A stretch of DNA of 13,775 nucleotides. Source: JAFGKM01 sp964403465. Its GTDB lineage: Bacteria; Ratteibacteria; UBA8468; B48-G9; JAFGKM01. Location: the NCBI GenBank assembly GCA_964403465.1, contig CAYOFY010000042.1:1-13775 (forward strand), in the 5' to 3' direction. Under the pieces are notes generated by a model that was not told where the DNA came from, searched no databases, and was given only the letters and a program-made list of their open reading frames with translations. Of the stretch, positions 6,241 through 13,775 are shown piece by piece. Both the position numbers and the translations under genes were made by a program. How positions within the stretch are numbered: position 1 is the stretch's first letter; each line of letters starts with the position of its first letter.

Positions 6241-7482
6241 ATGAAGATAAATGTCAGGGAGTTGTGGGAATGCGCATCGCGGGAACTCAGCCGGAGGAAA
6301 AGCAGGACAATGGCAAATATTGCGGCCTATTTGATAGCGGTGTGCGTACTGCTGGTTTTTCTTACTTTTATGCGCGCATCCAGGGATTTCAACAGGTCTA
6401 TCCTGGGGAGCGTGGGTACTCACTTCCTGGTTTACATGCCCTGGGAATCAGGCGCCAAGGAATACTTTATTCCTGAAGCGCCGACAGGAGAGGGGTTCTT
6501 TGCGGCAGGGGTTTTCTCAGAGCCTTTCAGTCCTAGCGTTGTTAAACTGATAGCATCCATCAATGAAGTCAAGGATGCCTCTCCTTATATCTCGTACAGG
6601 ATGCAGGGCAGGGAAGACAGGCAATTTTTTCTCATAGGAGGATTTGATCCTGCAAGCTCTGTCTCCGTAAACTCCACAACCTGTGCGCCGGCGGATCTGG
6701 TTGCCGGTAGATTCCTGGAACCCGGGGATAAGGGAAAAAATGTATTCATAGCAGAGCAAAACTACTCTTCTGTGAGAGGTTATTCCGTCGGAGACAGAGC
6801 AAGAATCCTGGGAGAAGAGTTTGAACTGGTCGGGATTGTAAAGCCGGCTACAAGACCGGCAAGGGCTGATATTTATATGCACATTGAAACCGCAACACGG
6901 CTTATCGTCAACAGGATGCCTGCAAACGTGGCGGCAGGCAATACAATTAACGGGATTCTTGTTGAATCTAAAGAAGGGCCGGTGCAGGATACTGCCATAT
7001 CCAAGATAAGAATGCTGTCCACCAGGCTGGATATATACGGTTTCGGCTGCTACAAACCGGCATCCAACTCAATATCGGTAAGCGAACAGACATTCTGGTT
7101 TCTAACCCTGCTGATTATGATAGCGGCAATCCTTTTTTCCATGAAAACACAACTCTCGGCGGTTATTGAAAGACAGCACGATATAGGCATACTTAAGGCG
7201 ATAGGATGGACCAACAGGGCAATTACCTGGCAAATCTTGCTTGAATCCCTGGTACAATCCTTGATAGGCTGTGTATTCGGCTGTGCAATTGCGGTCTTTA
7301 TCGTTACCTTCGTTCCTCTGCGTCTTGTCGTGGGACAACCGGTATTCCGTGGCACAACCATTCCCGCATTCCTGTTTTTTCTGGCGGTACTGATTTCGGT
7401 TGCAGGTGGAATGTTAGCCGGGATTGTTCCGGCGTTGAATGCCGCAAGGAGGTATCCGGCAGAAGCGCTGAGGCACATTTGA
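6241..7482 (+). CDS. ABC transporter permease, MacB/FtsX family
   Basis: The 413-residue inner-membrane protein has the MacB/FtsX topology. A short cytoplasmic N-terminus with an amphipathic stretch leads to TM1 (about 25-45). A large periplasmic MacB-like domain (about 50-280) follows, then three C-terminal helices (from FWFLTLLIMIAAILF, through the SLIGCVFGCAIAVFIVTFV segment, to IPAFLFFLAVLISVAGGMLAG). Between TM2 and TM3 the segment 'ERQHDIGILKAIGWTNRAI' is the classic FtsX coupling motif contacting the ATPase, and the end 'ARRYPAEALRHI' is also typical. This family works by mechanotransmission on periplasmic substrates (lipoproteins, peptides, antibiotics). ATG 6241 is chosen over an in-frame TTG at 6214 because a strong AAGGAGGAG precedes it. 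Its ATPase gene follows 23 bases later, so the complex is likely a homodimer of this permease plus two ATPases. No MacA/HlyD-like partner is in the window, and the substrate is unknown. Confidence 0.92.
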   Translation: MKINVRELWECASRELSRRKSRTMANIAAYLIAVCVLLVFLTFMRASRDFNRSILGSVGTHFLVYMPWESGAKEYFIPEAPTGEGFFAAGVFSEPFSPSVVKLIASINEVKDASPYISYRMQGREDRQFFLIGGFDPASSVSVNSTTCAPADLVAGRFLEPGDKGKNVFIAEQNYSSVRGYSVGDRARILGEEFELVGIVKPATRPARADIYMHIETATRLIVNRMPANVAAGNTINGILVESKEGPVQDTAISKIRMLSTRLDIYGFGCYKPASNSISVSEQTFWFLTLLIMIAAILFSMKTQLSAVIERQHDIGILKAIGWTNRAITWQILLESLVQSLIGCVFGCAIAVFIVTFVPLRLVVGQPVFRGTTIPAFLFFLAVLISVAGGMLAGIVPALNAARRYPAEALRHI

Positions 7483-7505
7483 TCCAAACGGGAGGAGTTC
7501 AAAAA

Positions 7506-8201
7506 ATGGATAAGAAAGAAAAGGCTGTGGGAAACATAATGGAGGTCAGGAACCTGAAGAAGAACTTTTACCTGAAAAAGAAGGAGATACAGGTATTGAA
7601 AGGTCTGGATTTGACCGTGCGCAGGGGAGAGAAAGTGGTGATAACCGGCAAGAGCGGTTCCGGAAAATCAACGCTGATTAACCTCCTGGCGGGACTGGAA
7701 CCTCCGACATCAGGAGAAATAGTTTTTGACGGAAAATTGCTGAACGGCCTCTCAAACAATGAGATGTCCGCGCTCAGGCACAGGAGAGCCGGCATAATTT
7801 TTCAGAACTTCAACCTCCTGCCTTCGTGGAATGCCTGTGAAAACGTTGAAGCGATCCTCTTTTTTTCCGGATTGCCCCGGGATAAGCGCAGGAAGAGGGC
7901 GGTTGAACTCCTGAACAGCGTGGGTCTTGGAGACCGCCTTGACAATCTGCCCGCTGAGTTGAGCATGGGACAGCAGCAGAGAGTTGCCGTGGCCCGTGCG
8001 CTGGCCAATGAACCTGAAATAATCTTTGCCGATGAACCAACCGGCGACGTTGACAAGGAGACCGCCGGCGAGATAACAAAAATTCTTTTTTCATGGATAG
8101 GGCAGAGGAATACCACCCTTGTGACCGTAACGCACGGGGAACTTCCTCTCGGCCTCTTTGATACGGTTTACTCACTCAGGGACGGCATCCTGCGGAAATG
8201 A
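7506..8201 (+). CDS. ABC transporter ATP-binding protein (LolD/MacB type), variant signature LSMGQ
   Basis: The 231-residue ATPase carries Walker A GKSGSGKST (48-56), the Q-loop FQNFNLLP (Gln100), the signature LSMGQQQR (152-159), Walker B IIFADEP (172-178), the D-loop region GDVD and the switch His in VTVTHG (His210). Layout and length match the MacB/LolD/DevA group that partners FtsX-type permeases, here encoded directly upstream. The signature has Met where LSGGQ is usual. The second Gly and the Gln that matter most for ATP contact are kept, so I expect activity. ATG 7506 with GGAGG at 7491-7495 is chosen; an upstream in-frame TTG (7479) overlaps the permease end, and ATG 7539 (MEVRNLKK) is a possible shorter start. 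The stop overlaps a possible ATG of the next frame (ATGA), suggesting coupling into cysK. Confidence 0.93.
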   Translation: MDKKEKAVGNIMEVRNLKKNFYLKKKEIQVLKGLDLTVRRGEKVVITGKSGSGKSTLINLLAGLEPPTSGEIVFDGKLLNGLSNNEMSALRHRRAGIIFQNFNLLPSWNACENVEAILFFSGLPRDKRRKRAVELLNSVGLGDRLDNLPAELSMGQQQRVAVARALANEPEIIFADEPTGDVDKETAGEITKILFSWIGQRNTTLVTVTHGELPLGLFDTVYSLRDGILRK

Positions 8202-8227
8202 CGGGTAACTGCCTGAAGGGGGGACAA

Positions 8228-9157
8228 GTGACGCGGATATTTGAGGACATAACAAAGACGGTGGGCAACACGCCGCTGGTCAGATTGAGCAGGCTTGGCG
8301 AGGGGCTTGACGCCAGGATAGTTGCGAAAATTGAGTCTTTCAATCCTCTGTCGAGCGTCAAAGACCGCATAGGACTGGCAATGATAGAGGACGCCGAAAA
8401 AAAGGGGCTTCTCAGGAAAGGCGGAATCATCATTGAACCCACCAGCGGCAATACCGGGATAGGTCTGGCATTCGTGGCGGCCGTGAAAGGATACAGGCTG
8501 ATTCTGACAATGCCGGAAACAATGTCGGTTGAACGGAGGCGTCTGCTCAAAATATTCGGGGCCGAAATCGTTCTGACCGAAGGCGCAAAAGGAATGAGGG
8601 GTGCCATTGAGGAATCGGAAAAACTCGCAAAGAAGATACCGGGAAGCATCATCCTCCAGCAGTTTGACAACCCGGCCAACCCTGGAATCCACAGGAAAAC
8701 AACGGCCGAGGAAATATGGAGGGATACCGACGGCGAGGTTGACATCCTGGTCGCAGGGGTGGGAACGGGCGGTACGATAACAGGCGTTGCGGAGGCAATC
8801 AAGAAGCGCAAAAAGACTTTTAAGGCGATAGCGGTCGAGCCGTCTGATTCTCCTGTGCTTTCTGGCGGCAAACCCGGTACTCATAAAATTCAGGGGATAG
8901 GCGCTGGCTTTGTCCCGAAAGTGCTGAACAGGGAGATTATTGACGAAGTAATCACTGTAACCGATGAAGATGCCGCAAAAACAGCGCGGGAACTTGCAAG
9001 AAGGGAAGGCATCCTTGCCGGCATTTCCGGCGGAGCCGCGGTATGGGCGGCCATGAGAGTCGCGGCCAGGACCGAAAACAAAGGAAAACTCACAGTCGTC
9101 ATACTGCCTGACACAGGCGAAAGGTACCTCTCAACCTGGCTCTTCCCCGACGGTTAA
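8228..9157 (+). CDS. cysK: Cysteine synthase (O-acetylserine sulfhydrylase), PLP-dependent
   Basis: The 309-residue enzyme should make L-cysteine from O-acetylserine and sulfide in the cytoplasm. Seen motifs are the PLP lysine in SSVKDR (Lys45), the substrate-binding loop TSGNTG (72-77), the phosphate loop GTGGTITG, IQGIGAGFVP, and GISGGAA near the C-terminus. MPETMSVERRRLLKIFGAEIVLT is typical of CysK rather than cystathionine beta-synthase. The start is GTG 8228: 'TRIFEDITKTVGNTPLVRL' aligns with the usual CysK N-terminus, and a purine-rich AAGGGGGG (8216-8223) precedes it. An ATG at 8198 overlapping the ATPase stop would add ten atypical residues. The gene is codirectional with the ABC pair, with 26 bases between, and has no separate promoter that I can see. 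The association with an exporter may be incidental. The family also includes O-phosphoserine-using and CysM-type enzymes, which sequence alone cannot fully exclude. Confidence 0.93.
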   Translation: MTRIFEDITKTVGNTPLVRLSRLGEGLDARIVAKIESFNPLSSVKDRIGLAMIEDAEKKGLLRKGGIIIEPTSGNTGIGLAFVAAVKGYRLILTMPETMSVERRRLLKIFGAEIVLTEGAKGMRGAIEESEKLAKKIPGSIILQQFDNPANPGIHRKTTAEEIWRDTDGEVDILVAGVGTGGTITGVAEAIKKRKKTFKAIAVEPSDSPVLSGGKPGTHKIQGIGAGFVPKVLNREIIDEVITVTDEDAAKTARELARREGILAGISGGAAVWAAMRVAARTENKGKLTVVILPDTGERYLSTWLFPDG

Positions 9158-9180
9158 TTTTTCAGGATATCTGTGATTTT

Positions 9181-11415
9181 CTATATTGCCTTCTTTCTTC
9201 TTCTCAGGAGGATGGCGTTGGAGACGACCGAAACCGAGGATGTTGCCATCGCCATCTCGGCTATGACCGGATGCAGAACTCCCATCACAGCCAGGGGGAT
9301 TGCTACTATGTTGTAGAAAAACGCCCAGAAAAGGTTCTGCCTGATTTTTTTGAAGGTTTCCCTGCTCAGCATAATGGCGGAGATAACTCCATCAAGGTTC
9401 CCTCTCGCAAGCACGATGTCTCCCGCCTCAATCGCAATATCGGTACCCGTGCCTATCGCAATACCGACATCCGCCTGTTTTAACGCAGGGGCATCATTTA
9501 TGCCGTCGCCCACGAAAGCCACCCTGCCTCTCTTCTGAAGTTCTCTGATTTTAGCCATTTTATCATCCGGAAGAACGTCAGCCAGCACTTCTGCAATCCC
9601 GGACTGCCCGGCAATCGCCGCGGCTGTTTTCCCATTATCGCCCGTCAGCATGACTGTCCGGAACCCGAGTTTATTCAACCGTTCTATAACTTCCCTTGAT
9701 TCCGGTTTCAGCGTATCGGCAACTGCAAGAATGCCTGCAAGTTTCCGCCCTGCGGCAACATACATAACCGTTTTGCCCTGCCCTTCCATCTCCGCCGTTG
9801 CCACCTCCGCTGTTTTCATATCAATATTCCCTTCAATCATCAGTTTTCCGTTGCCGACCATGAATCTTTCACCGCTGATTGACGCCTGAATCCCTTTGCC
9901 GCGCAGGATTTCAAATCCCGCGATTTCATATGGCTCTGCGTTTTCTTTCTTCCCTGCCTCAACTATCGCCGTGGCAACGGGATGTCCGGAGACGGATTCC
10001 AGAGATACCGCAATCTTCAGCAGTTCTTTCCGGTCAATCCCGGCACCCAGGGGTATTGCATCTGTCAATTCTGGTTTGCCCTTCGTTATTGTTCCGGTTT
10101 TATCAAATGCTATGACTGAAATATCCCTCATTGTTTGTATTGCTTCCCCACGCCTGATGAAGATTCCCTTCTCGGCGCCTATGCCCGAAGACACCATCAA
10201 GACCGTGGGCGTTGCCAAACCGAGCGCACAGGGACAGGCAATAACCAGAACCGCTATGGAAGCAAACAAAGCAAGCGTTGTGGAGTTTCCGCCGTCGCCA
10301 ATCCAGGGGAAAAAAAAGAATGCTGATTTTATTTCACTCATGGGACCGGGGAAAACAACCCACAGGATAAACGTCATGACCGCAACAATCAGGAGCGAGG
10401 GAACGAAGATGCCGGTCACACTGTCGGCAAACTGCTGTATGGGGACCCTGCTGCCCTGGGCTTCCTCAACAAGTCTGATGATGCCGCTCAAAAACGTCTC
10501 TTTCCCCACCCTGAGCGCCTTCACGTACAAAACGCCATCCTGGTTTACCGTTGCGCCTAGGACTCTGTCTCCTTCATGTTTGTCCACGGGCATGCTCTCC
10601 CCGCTCACCATTGATTCATCCACGGCACTCGCGCCCCTGACAACAACACCGTCGGTCGGTATCTTCTCGCCAGGTCTGACGAGCATCGTATCGCCAACCC
10701 TGACTTCCCCTGTCGGGACAGTTCTTTCACTGCCGTCAATGAGTATTACCGCCTCCTTTGCCTCCAGCGTCAAGAGTTTCTTTATGGCAATCCCTGCCCT
10801 GCCCCTTGCCTTTGCCTCAACATACCTGCCCGTCAGGTGAAACGCCATAATCATAGAAGCTATTGCGGCATAATTCTCCACCGGGAGAAAAAATTTCAAC
10901 AGGCCCGTGATAAAAGCAACGATTGTTCCCATGAAAATCAGAAAGTCCATGTTGAAAGAAAGGCGGCGCGCGGATTTGAGTGCGGACCGGTAGGTCCTGG
11001 CACCGAAAATAAACAAAACAGGAACCGCGGCGATAATGTATAGAAGGTCAAAGAGCAATTCCAGGCGTCCCGGCGCATGGGCGAGCATGTGGGAAATCAT
11101 GAGGATTCCGACAGGCAGGGCAAAAATCCACGAATATATTGCGCGCTTCCCGGCCTCGCGCATCTCCTCCATCCCGGTATCTTCCATGCCGGCAGATTCC
11201 GCGGGCCTTGCAAGGTACTCTCCCGCCGAGGAAACCGCCTTCAAGATCTCCCGGTCAGGGATGTCTTCCGTGGCCGTGACATAGAGTTTTTTTGCGGGAA
11301 AATTCACGTAGGCATCGCGGACTCCGGCAACTTTTCTCACAGACTTTTCTATGTTTCTCGCACATGCCGCGCAGTCCATTCCCTCAACATCAAACACCCT
11401 TTGTCGAGTAGACAT
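9181..11415 (-). CDS. copA: Copper-exporting P1B-type ATPase
   Basis: The 744-residue protein couples ATP hydrolysis to export of Cu(I) across the inner membrane. It has one N-terminal HMA domain (GMDCAAC, Cys15 and Cys18), paired helices (about 92-200), the actuator motif SGES (TGE equivalent), the transport site CPC (394-396) in the CPCALGLATPT helix, the phosphorylation site DKTGT (Asp438), SGHP in place of the usual SEHP nucleotide motif, and GDGINDAPAL. The last helices contain FYN and MATSSVSVVSNA, matching Cu(I) P1B-1 pumps rather than Zn/Cd ones. I start at ATG 11415 (preceded by AGAGGGA). A longer frame from 11481 adds 22 residues encoded by a palindromic repeat and should be treated as spurious. 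It follows the aldo/keto reductase gene by 84 bases, with the repeat between. No CueR/CsoR regulator, chaperone or CopA-specific promoter is evident, so control is unclear. Confidence 0.95.
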   Translation of the reverse strand: MSTRQRVFDVEGMDCAACARNIEKSVRKVAGVRDAYVNFPAKKLYVTATEDIPDREILKAVSSAGEYLARPAESAGMEDTGMEEMREAGKRAIYSWIFALPVGILMISHMLAHAPGRLELLFDLLYIIAAVPVLFIFGARTYRSALKSARRLSFNMDFLIFMGTIVAFITGLLKFFLPVENYAAIASMIMAFHLTGRYVEAKARGRAGIAIKKLLTLEAKEAVILIDGSERTVPTGEVRVGDTMLVRPGEKIPTDGVVVRGASAVDESMVSGESMPVDKHEGDRVLGATVNQDGVLYVKALRVGKETFLSGIIRLVEEAQGSRVPIQQFADSVTGIFVPSLLIVAVMTFILWVVFPGPMSEIKSAFFFFPWIGDGGNSTTLALFASIAVLVIACPCALGLATPTVLMVSSGIGAEKGIFIRRGEAIQTMRDISVIAFDKTGTITKGKPELTDAIPLGAGIDRKELLKIAVSLESVSGHPVATAIVEAGKKENAEPYEIAGFEILRGKGIQASISGERFMVGNGKLMIEGNIDMKTAEVATAEMEGQGKTVMYVAAGRKLAGILAVADTLKPESREVIERLNKLGFRTVMLTGDNGKTAAAIAGQSGIAEVLADVLPDDKMAKIRELQKRGRVAFVGDGINDAPALKQADVGIAIGTGTDIAIEAGDIVLARGNLDGVISAIMLSRETFKKIRQNLFWAFFYNIVAIPLAVMGVLHPVIAEMAMATSSVSVVSNAILLRRRKKAI

Positions 11416-11427
11416 TTTCCCTCTGCC

Positions 11428-11476
11428 AAATCCCCCTTCAATTCCCCCTTTGACGAAGGGGGAAACAGGGGGATTT
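11428..11476. repeat. REP-like nested palindrome with G/C blocks
   Basis: Two nested inverted repeats: outer arms AAATCCCCC (11428-11436) and GGGGGATTT (11468-11476), inner arms TTCCCCCTT (11442-11450) and AAGGGGGAA (11456-11464) around a TGACG loop. The composition and the translated form (NPPVSPFVKGG) recall dispersed intergenic palindromes reported across many environmental bacterial genomes. On the plus strand the outer arm runs into TTTTT (11474-11478), giving an intrinsic-terminator shape. On the minus strand it sits between the aldo/keto reductase stop and copA, where the stem could attenuate, process or stabilise mRNA. Confidence 0.8.
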
Positions 11477-11499
11477 TTCATTCTGTTTGCTCCCCGTAT

Positions 11500-12492
11500 C
11501 TATTTCGGGATATCAAGATTCAACCGGTTGATTTCCTCTTCTGTCAATTCAAGAGAAACTGCTTTGATACACGACGCCAGCTGCTCCCTGTCATTGGGAC
11601 CGACAACCGGCACTACGTGAAACGGCTTGTGCAACAGCCATGCCAGGGCGACCTCAACGGCGGTGTACCCTCCCTTTTTCTCCCCCATCGCTTTTGCCCG
11701 CGCAAGCCGCTCAAGGTTTTCTTCCGTGCCGTAAATCCTGCACATCTTCCTGATTAACTCGTCGCTTTCCGCCTGTGAATAACCGGGAATCCCTTTGCCG
11801 ATATTATCGGGCTTATAATGCCCGGTGAAAAAACCCCTTGCCTGTGCGGACCATGAAATAAGTGGAATCCCTGTCTCTTTGTGCCAGCGTTCGCCGGTCT
11901 TGTCTGTGGAGATAACCCCAGGATAGAATGCGGCTGCAGGCGGGGCCAGGCTGAGGTTGTTGCTGACCGTATCAAATCCTTTCATCCCATGCCTGCCGGC
12001 ATATTCATTCGCTTCCGTTACACGCCGGTATTCCCAGTTTGACGCGCCGAGCGCACGCACATATCCTTTTGATATTGTTTCGTTCAGGGGGTCAAGAATT
12101 TCCCCGACCGTCATCGTCTGATTGTCCCGGTGCACCATGTACACGTCAATATAACCTGTCTTCAAGACACGCAGAGAAACAGCAAGTTCACGATTGACAA
12201 TCCCGGGGAAATCTTCAGCAGGCAGGATTCCATCATTCGTAAGTCCGCACTTGGTAATAAGTACAATGCGTTCGCGCACTGAACGGGATTCCATCCACAG
12301 GCCGAGGACCTCTTCGCTAACTCCGTATCCCCTGCCGGTATCAATAACCGTACCGCCGGCAGATACGAAATCATCCAGGATGTCAAAATGCTTTTCTTTG
12401 CCTTCCATCCTGTAAAGGGCAGTCCCCAGAGCCAGTTTTGATACAGATTTTTCTACCCCGGCAATAACAAATCCCGCATTCATATCAACCAT
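11500..12492 (-). CDS. Aldo/keto reductase
   Basis: The 330-residue (alpha/beta)8 NADP(H)-dependent oxidoreductase has the catalytic tetrad visible: Asp51 (VIDTGRGYG), Tyr56, Lys81 (ITKCG) and His121 (YMVHRDN). The family-typical GASNW and PLISWSAQARGFFTGHY segments and the C-terminal VVPVVGPND cofactor region are present. It is closest in look to the YajO/IolS-type AKR11/12 clusters, which act on sugars, inositol or other aldehydes. ATG 12492 is chosen: AGGAGA lies six bases upstream, while GTG 12495 is too close and ATG 12483 is too far. It overlaps the end of the preceding isomerase-like gene by eight bases, so translation is probably coupled and the two probably act in one pathway. The natural substrate cannot be read from sequence. 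Confidence 0.93.
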   Translation of the reverse strand: MVDMNAGFVIAGVEKSVSKLALGTALYRMEGKEKHFDILDDFVSAGGTVIDTGRGYGVSEEVLGLWMESRSVRERIVLITKCGLTNDGILPAEDFPGIVNRELAVSLRVLKTGYIDVYMVHRDNQTMTVGEILDPLNETISKGYVRALGASNWEYRRVTEANEYAGRHGMKGFDTVSNNLSLAPPAAAFYPGVISTDKTGERWHKETGIPLISWSAQARGFFTGHYKPDNIGKGIPGYSQAESDELIRKMCRIYGTEENLERLARAKAMGEKKGGYTAVEVALAWLLHKPFHVVPVVGPNDREQLASCIKAVSLELTEEEINRLNLDIPK

Positions 12493-13324
12493 CACATTCT
12501 CCTTTTATGTCAGAATCCTGCTCAATCCTTTTAAGGTAACCATTGAGTATGACAAGGTCCCTGCTTGCTGTTTCAAAAGGTCTTTTCGCAGCGTCCTCAC
12601 CCAGGCATTCAACGGTAAGATAACCCCTGTAACCCGCCCTGCGCAAGAGTGAAAGCACCTTCGTATAATCCGTGAGCCCTTTGTCCAGTTCAAGGAAACG
12701 GTAACTGCCGTCTGCGTTGATTATCCCGTTTTTGATATGCGTATTGTAGATGCGTCCCCGCAAAGAAGAAATAATATCAGCGGGTTGTTCCCCGGCAAAG
12801 ACAAGATTTGAAAAATCAACCGTCATGCCTATGACTTCGGATTTCGCCATATCCAGCAGTCTTCTTGACCCTGCAAGCGTATCCGTCAACTGCCCCATGT
12901 GTGTCTCGAAAGCGAGAAGGACGCCCGTCTCCTCAGCCACCGGTGACAGGCGGTCCAACGCCGCAGCAAGAGACCGCCAGTGTTCTTCCTTTGCATTTCT
13001 GGAGTCCGGTGGTCCCGGAGTCATCTTGATAACCTTTGCCCCGAAAAGCGGAGCCATGCGTATATATGTCTGGGATAATGCGACCTGTTCCTCAAGCAAT
13101 TCAGTGTCCGTGAAATTGTTGAAGAGTGAAAGTGCCGAAACCTTCAATCCCTTTTCGCGTATAAGTTCCACTGTTCCTTCAGGATTGCCTGATGTCGTAT
13201 TCAAATCAAAATGAGGTTTTACACATGCGAGCTCAATAGCAGGGAAACCGATTGCCGCTGTCATCTCTATCGCCTCCCTGAGCGGAACGGCAAAGAGACT
13301 CTGACTGAAAAGTGACACCTTCAT
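12485..13324 (-). CDS. Xylose isomerase-like TIM-barrel protein (sugar phosphate isomerase/epimerase family)
   Basis: The 279-residue protein belongs to the AP endonuclease family 2 / IolE-IolI-like TIM barrels. Metal ligands at the expected strand ends are Glu140 (LLAFETH), Asp170 (MTVDFSN), His196 (YNTHIKN) and Glu239 (LTVECLG), the EDHE set that binds a divalent metal for 1,2-hydrogen shifts or epimerisation. ATG 13324 has GGAG at about nine bases upstream. The gene is preceded by an MFS transporter (28-base gap) and overlaps the following aldo/keto reductase by eight bases, suggesting isomerisation or epimerisation of an imported sugar or polyol, with redox conversion by the reductase. 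There is no signal peptide. The family also covers dehydratases and 3-keto-sugar epimerases, so the exact reaction is open. Confidence 0.9.
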   Translation of the reverse strand: MKVSLFSQSLFAVPLREAIEMTAAIGFPAIELACVKPHFDLNTTSGNPEGTVELIREKGLKVSALSLFNNFTDTELLEEQVALSQTYIRMAPLFGAKVIKMTPGPPDSRNAKEEHWRSLAAALDRLSPVAEETGVLLAFETHMGQLTDTLAGSRRLLDMAKSEVIGMTVDFSNLVFAGEQPADIISSLRGRIYNTHIKNGIINADGSYRFLELDKGLTDYTKVLSLLRRAGYRGYLTVECLGEDAAKRPFETASRDLVILNGYLKRIEQDSDIKGECDG

Positions 13325-13352
13325 TTTTCTGCTCCTTCGGGTTTCCTTGCGC

Positions 13353-13775
13353 TTATCCTTTGTTATTATCGCTTCGCTTCTTTTCTTTTACAAAAAACAT
13401 CATCACTATCGCAACCATGGTCAGGGAAAAAGAGAACAGAAAAGGCAAGAATTCCCCGATTTTATCCCATAGCAGGCCCGCAAACAGCGAAGCGGGAAGT
13501 GCGCACAACCCGGTGACCATCTGGAAAGCGCCCAGACTTCCAGCCCGGTATTGCGCCGGCACAAGTTCCGAGACGAAAGCTTTCTGCACCGGCTCAATCG
13601 CTCCCTTATGAGCGCCGTACAGAACAAATGTCAGGATAACCGACCAGTATGCCCTTAACAAAACGCAATTAACGCACACCAGTGCCCACAGGAAGAAAGA
13701 TATCATGATGACCGATTTCCTGCCGCTTCTGTCAACCCCGGAGATGCCTTTTCCTGCAGGGGTCCTGCAATCCCG
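13353..13775 (-). CDS. Major facilitator superfamily transporter, C-terminal part (truncated by window edge)
   Basis: The reading frame is open from the right edge and ends at TAA 13353, giving about 140 codons, the C-terminal third of an MFS permease. The edge segment has PAGKG followed by VDRSGRKSVI, which fits the MFS loop motif A (DRxGRK) between helices 8 and 9. After it come helices WALVCVNCVLL, YWSVILTFVLYGA, the AFVSELVP...RAGSLGAFQMVTGLCALPASLFAGLLWDKIG block and a last helix (FSFSLTMVAIVMMFFV), ending in a basic tail. The Met at 13706 is internal, not a start. The first part is outside the window, so substrate class cannot be inferred beyond the neighbouring isomerase and aldo/keto reductase, which suggest a sugar or polyol. 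It sits 28 bases before the isomerase gene and appears to lead the operon. Confidence 0.85.
   Translation of the reverse strand, partial: RDCRTPAGKGISGVDRSGRKSVIMISFFLWALVCVNCVLLRAYWSVILTFVLYGAHKGAIEPVQKAFVSELVPAQYRAGSLGAFQMVTGLCALPASLFAGLLWDKIGEFLPFLFSFSLTMVAIVMMFFVKEKKRSDNNKG

Noticed and set aside
9158..9180. Bidirectional terminator between convergent cysK and copA
   Set aside because: The gap is only 23 bases and contains no stable hairpin; termination must lie within the opposing genes or be factor-dependent.
9896..10840. 314-residue plus-strand frame inside copA
   Set aside because: It is antisense to a gene with complete P1B-ATPase motifs, and lacks recognisable motifs and a start signal.

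Overview
The window looks like a stretch of ordinary chromosome from a Gram-negative bacterium. An outer-membrane patatin/Omp85 fusion and a type IV-type pseudopilin both imply a diderm envelope. The pseudopilin ends in an '(Y)LDGH' box of the kind common in Planctomycetota, Lentisphaerota, Verrucomicrobiota and related lineages. The copA leader carries a G/C-block palindrome whose translation (..NPPVSPFVKGG..) is familiar from dispersed repeats in several environmental lineages. I therefore lean, with low confidence, to a PVC-like environmental bacterium. No rRNA, tRNA, CRISPR, transposase or phage gene is visible.

Layout. (1) Positions 204-1492, minus strand: a pseudopilin followed by a membrane-anchored protein with an Arg/Gly-rich tail, sharing a 4-base ATGA overlap. 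(2) Positions 1539-6061, plus strand: a consensus-like promoter whose predicted transcript would start at the ATG of a patatin/Omp85 protein (PlpD-like). It is followed closely by a GH32-like five-bladed propeller protein and a SagB-type nitroreductase. (3) Positions 6145-9157, plus strand: an AT-rich spacer with a near-perfect sigma70-type promoter, then a MacB/FtsX-type ABC permease, its ATPase and a cysteine synthase (cysK). (4) Positions 9181-13775, minus strand: an MFS transporter (cut by the right edge), a xylose-isomerase-like TIM-barrel protein, an aldo/keto reductase, a palindromic repeat and a copper-exporting P-type ATPase (copA). This block converges on cysK.

How the genes may work together. 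The MFS, isomerase and aldo/keto reductase genes are tightly spaced or overlapping and look like a small sugar, polyol or keto-sugar uptake and conversion cassette. copA seems to ride at its end without its own visible promoter. The patatin, GH32-like and nitroreductase genes form a compact set with no obvious shared pathway and are the least explained part of the window. The ABC pair has no membrane-fusion partner in view. Nothing here amounts to a demonstrably new system. The most notable points are the predicted leaderless patatin transcript, a hairpin over the nitroreductase ribosome-binding site, an unusual ABC signature (LSMGQ), the repeat in front of copA that creates a false N-terminal extension, and the unexplained three-gene patatin operon.
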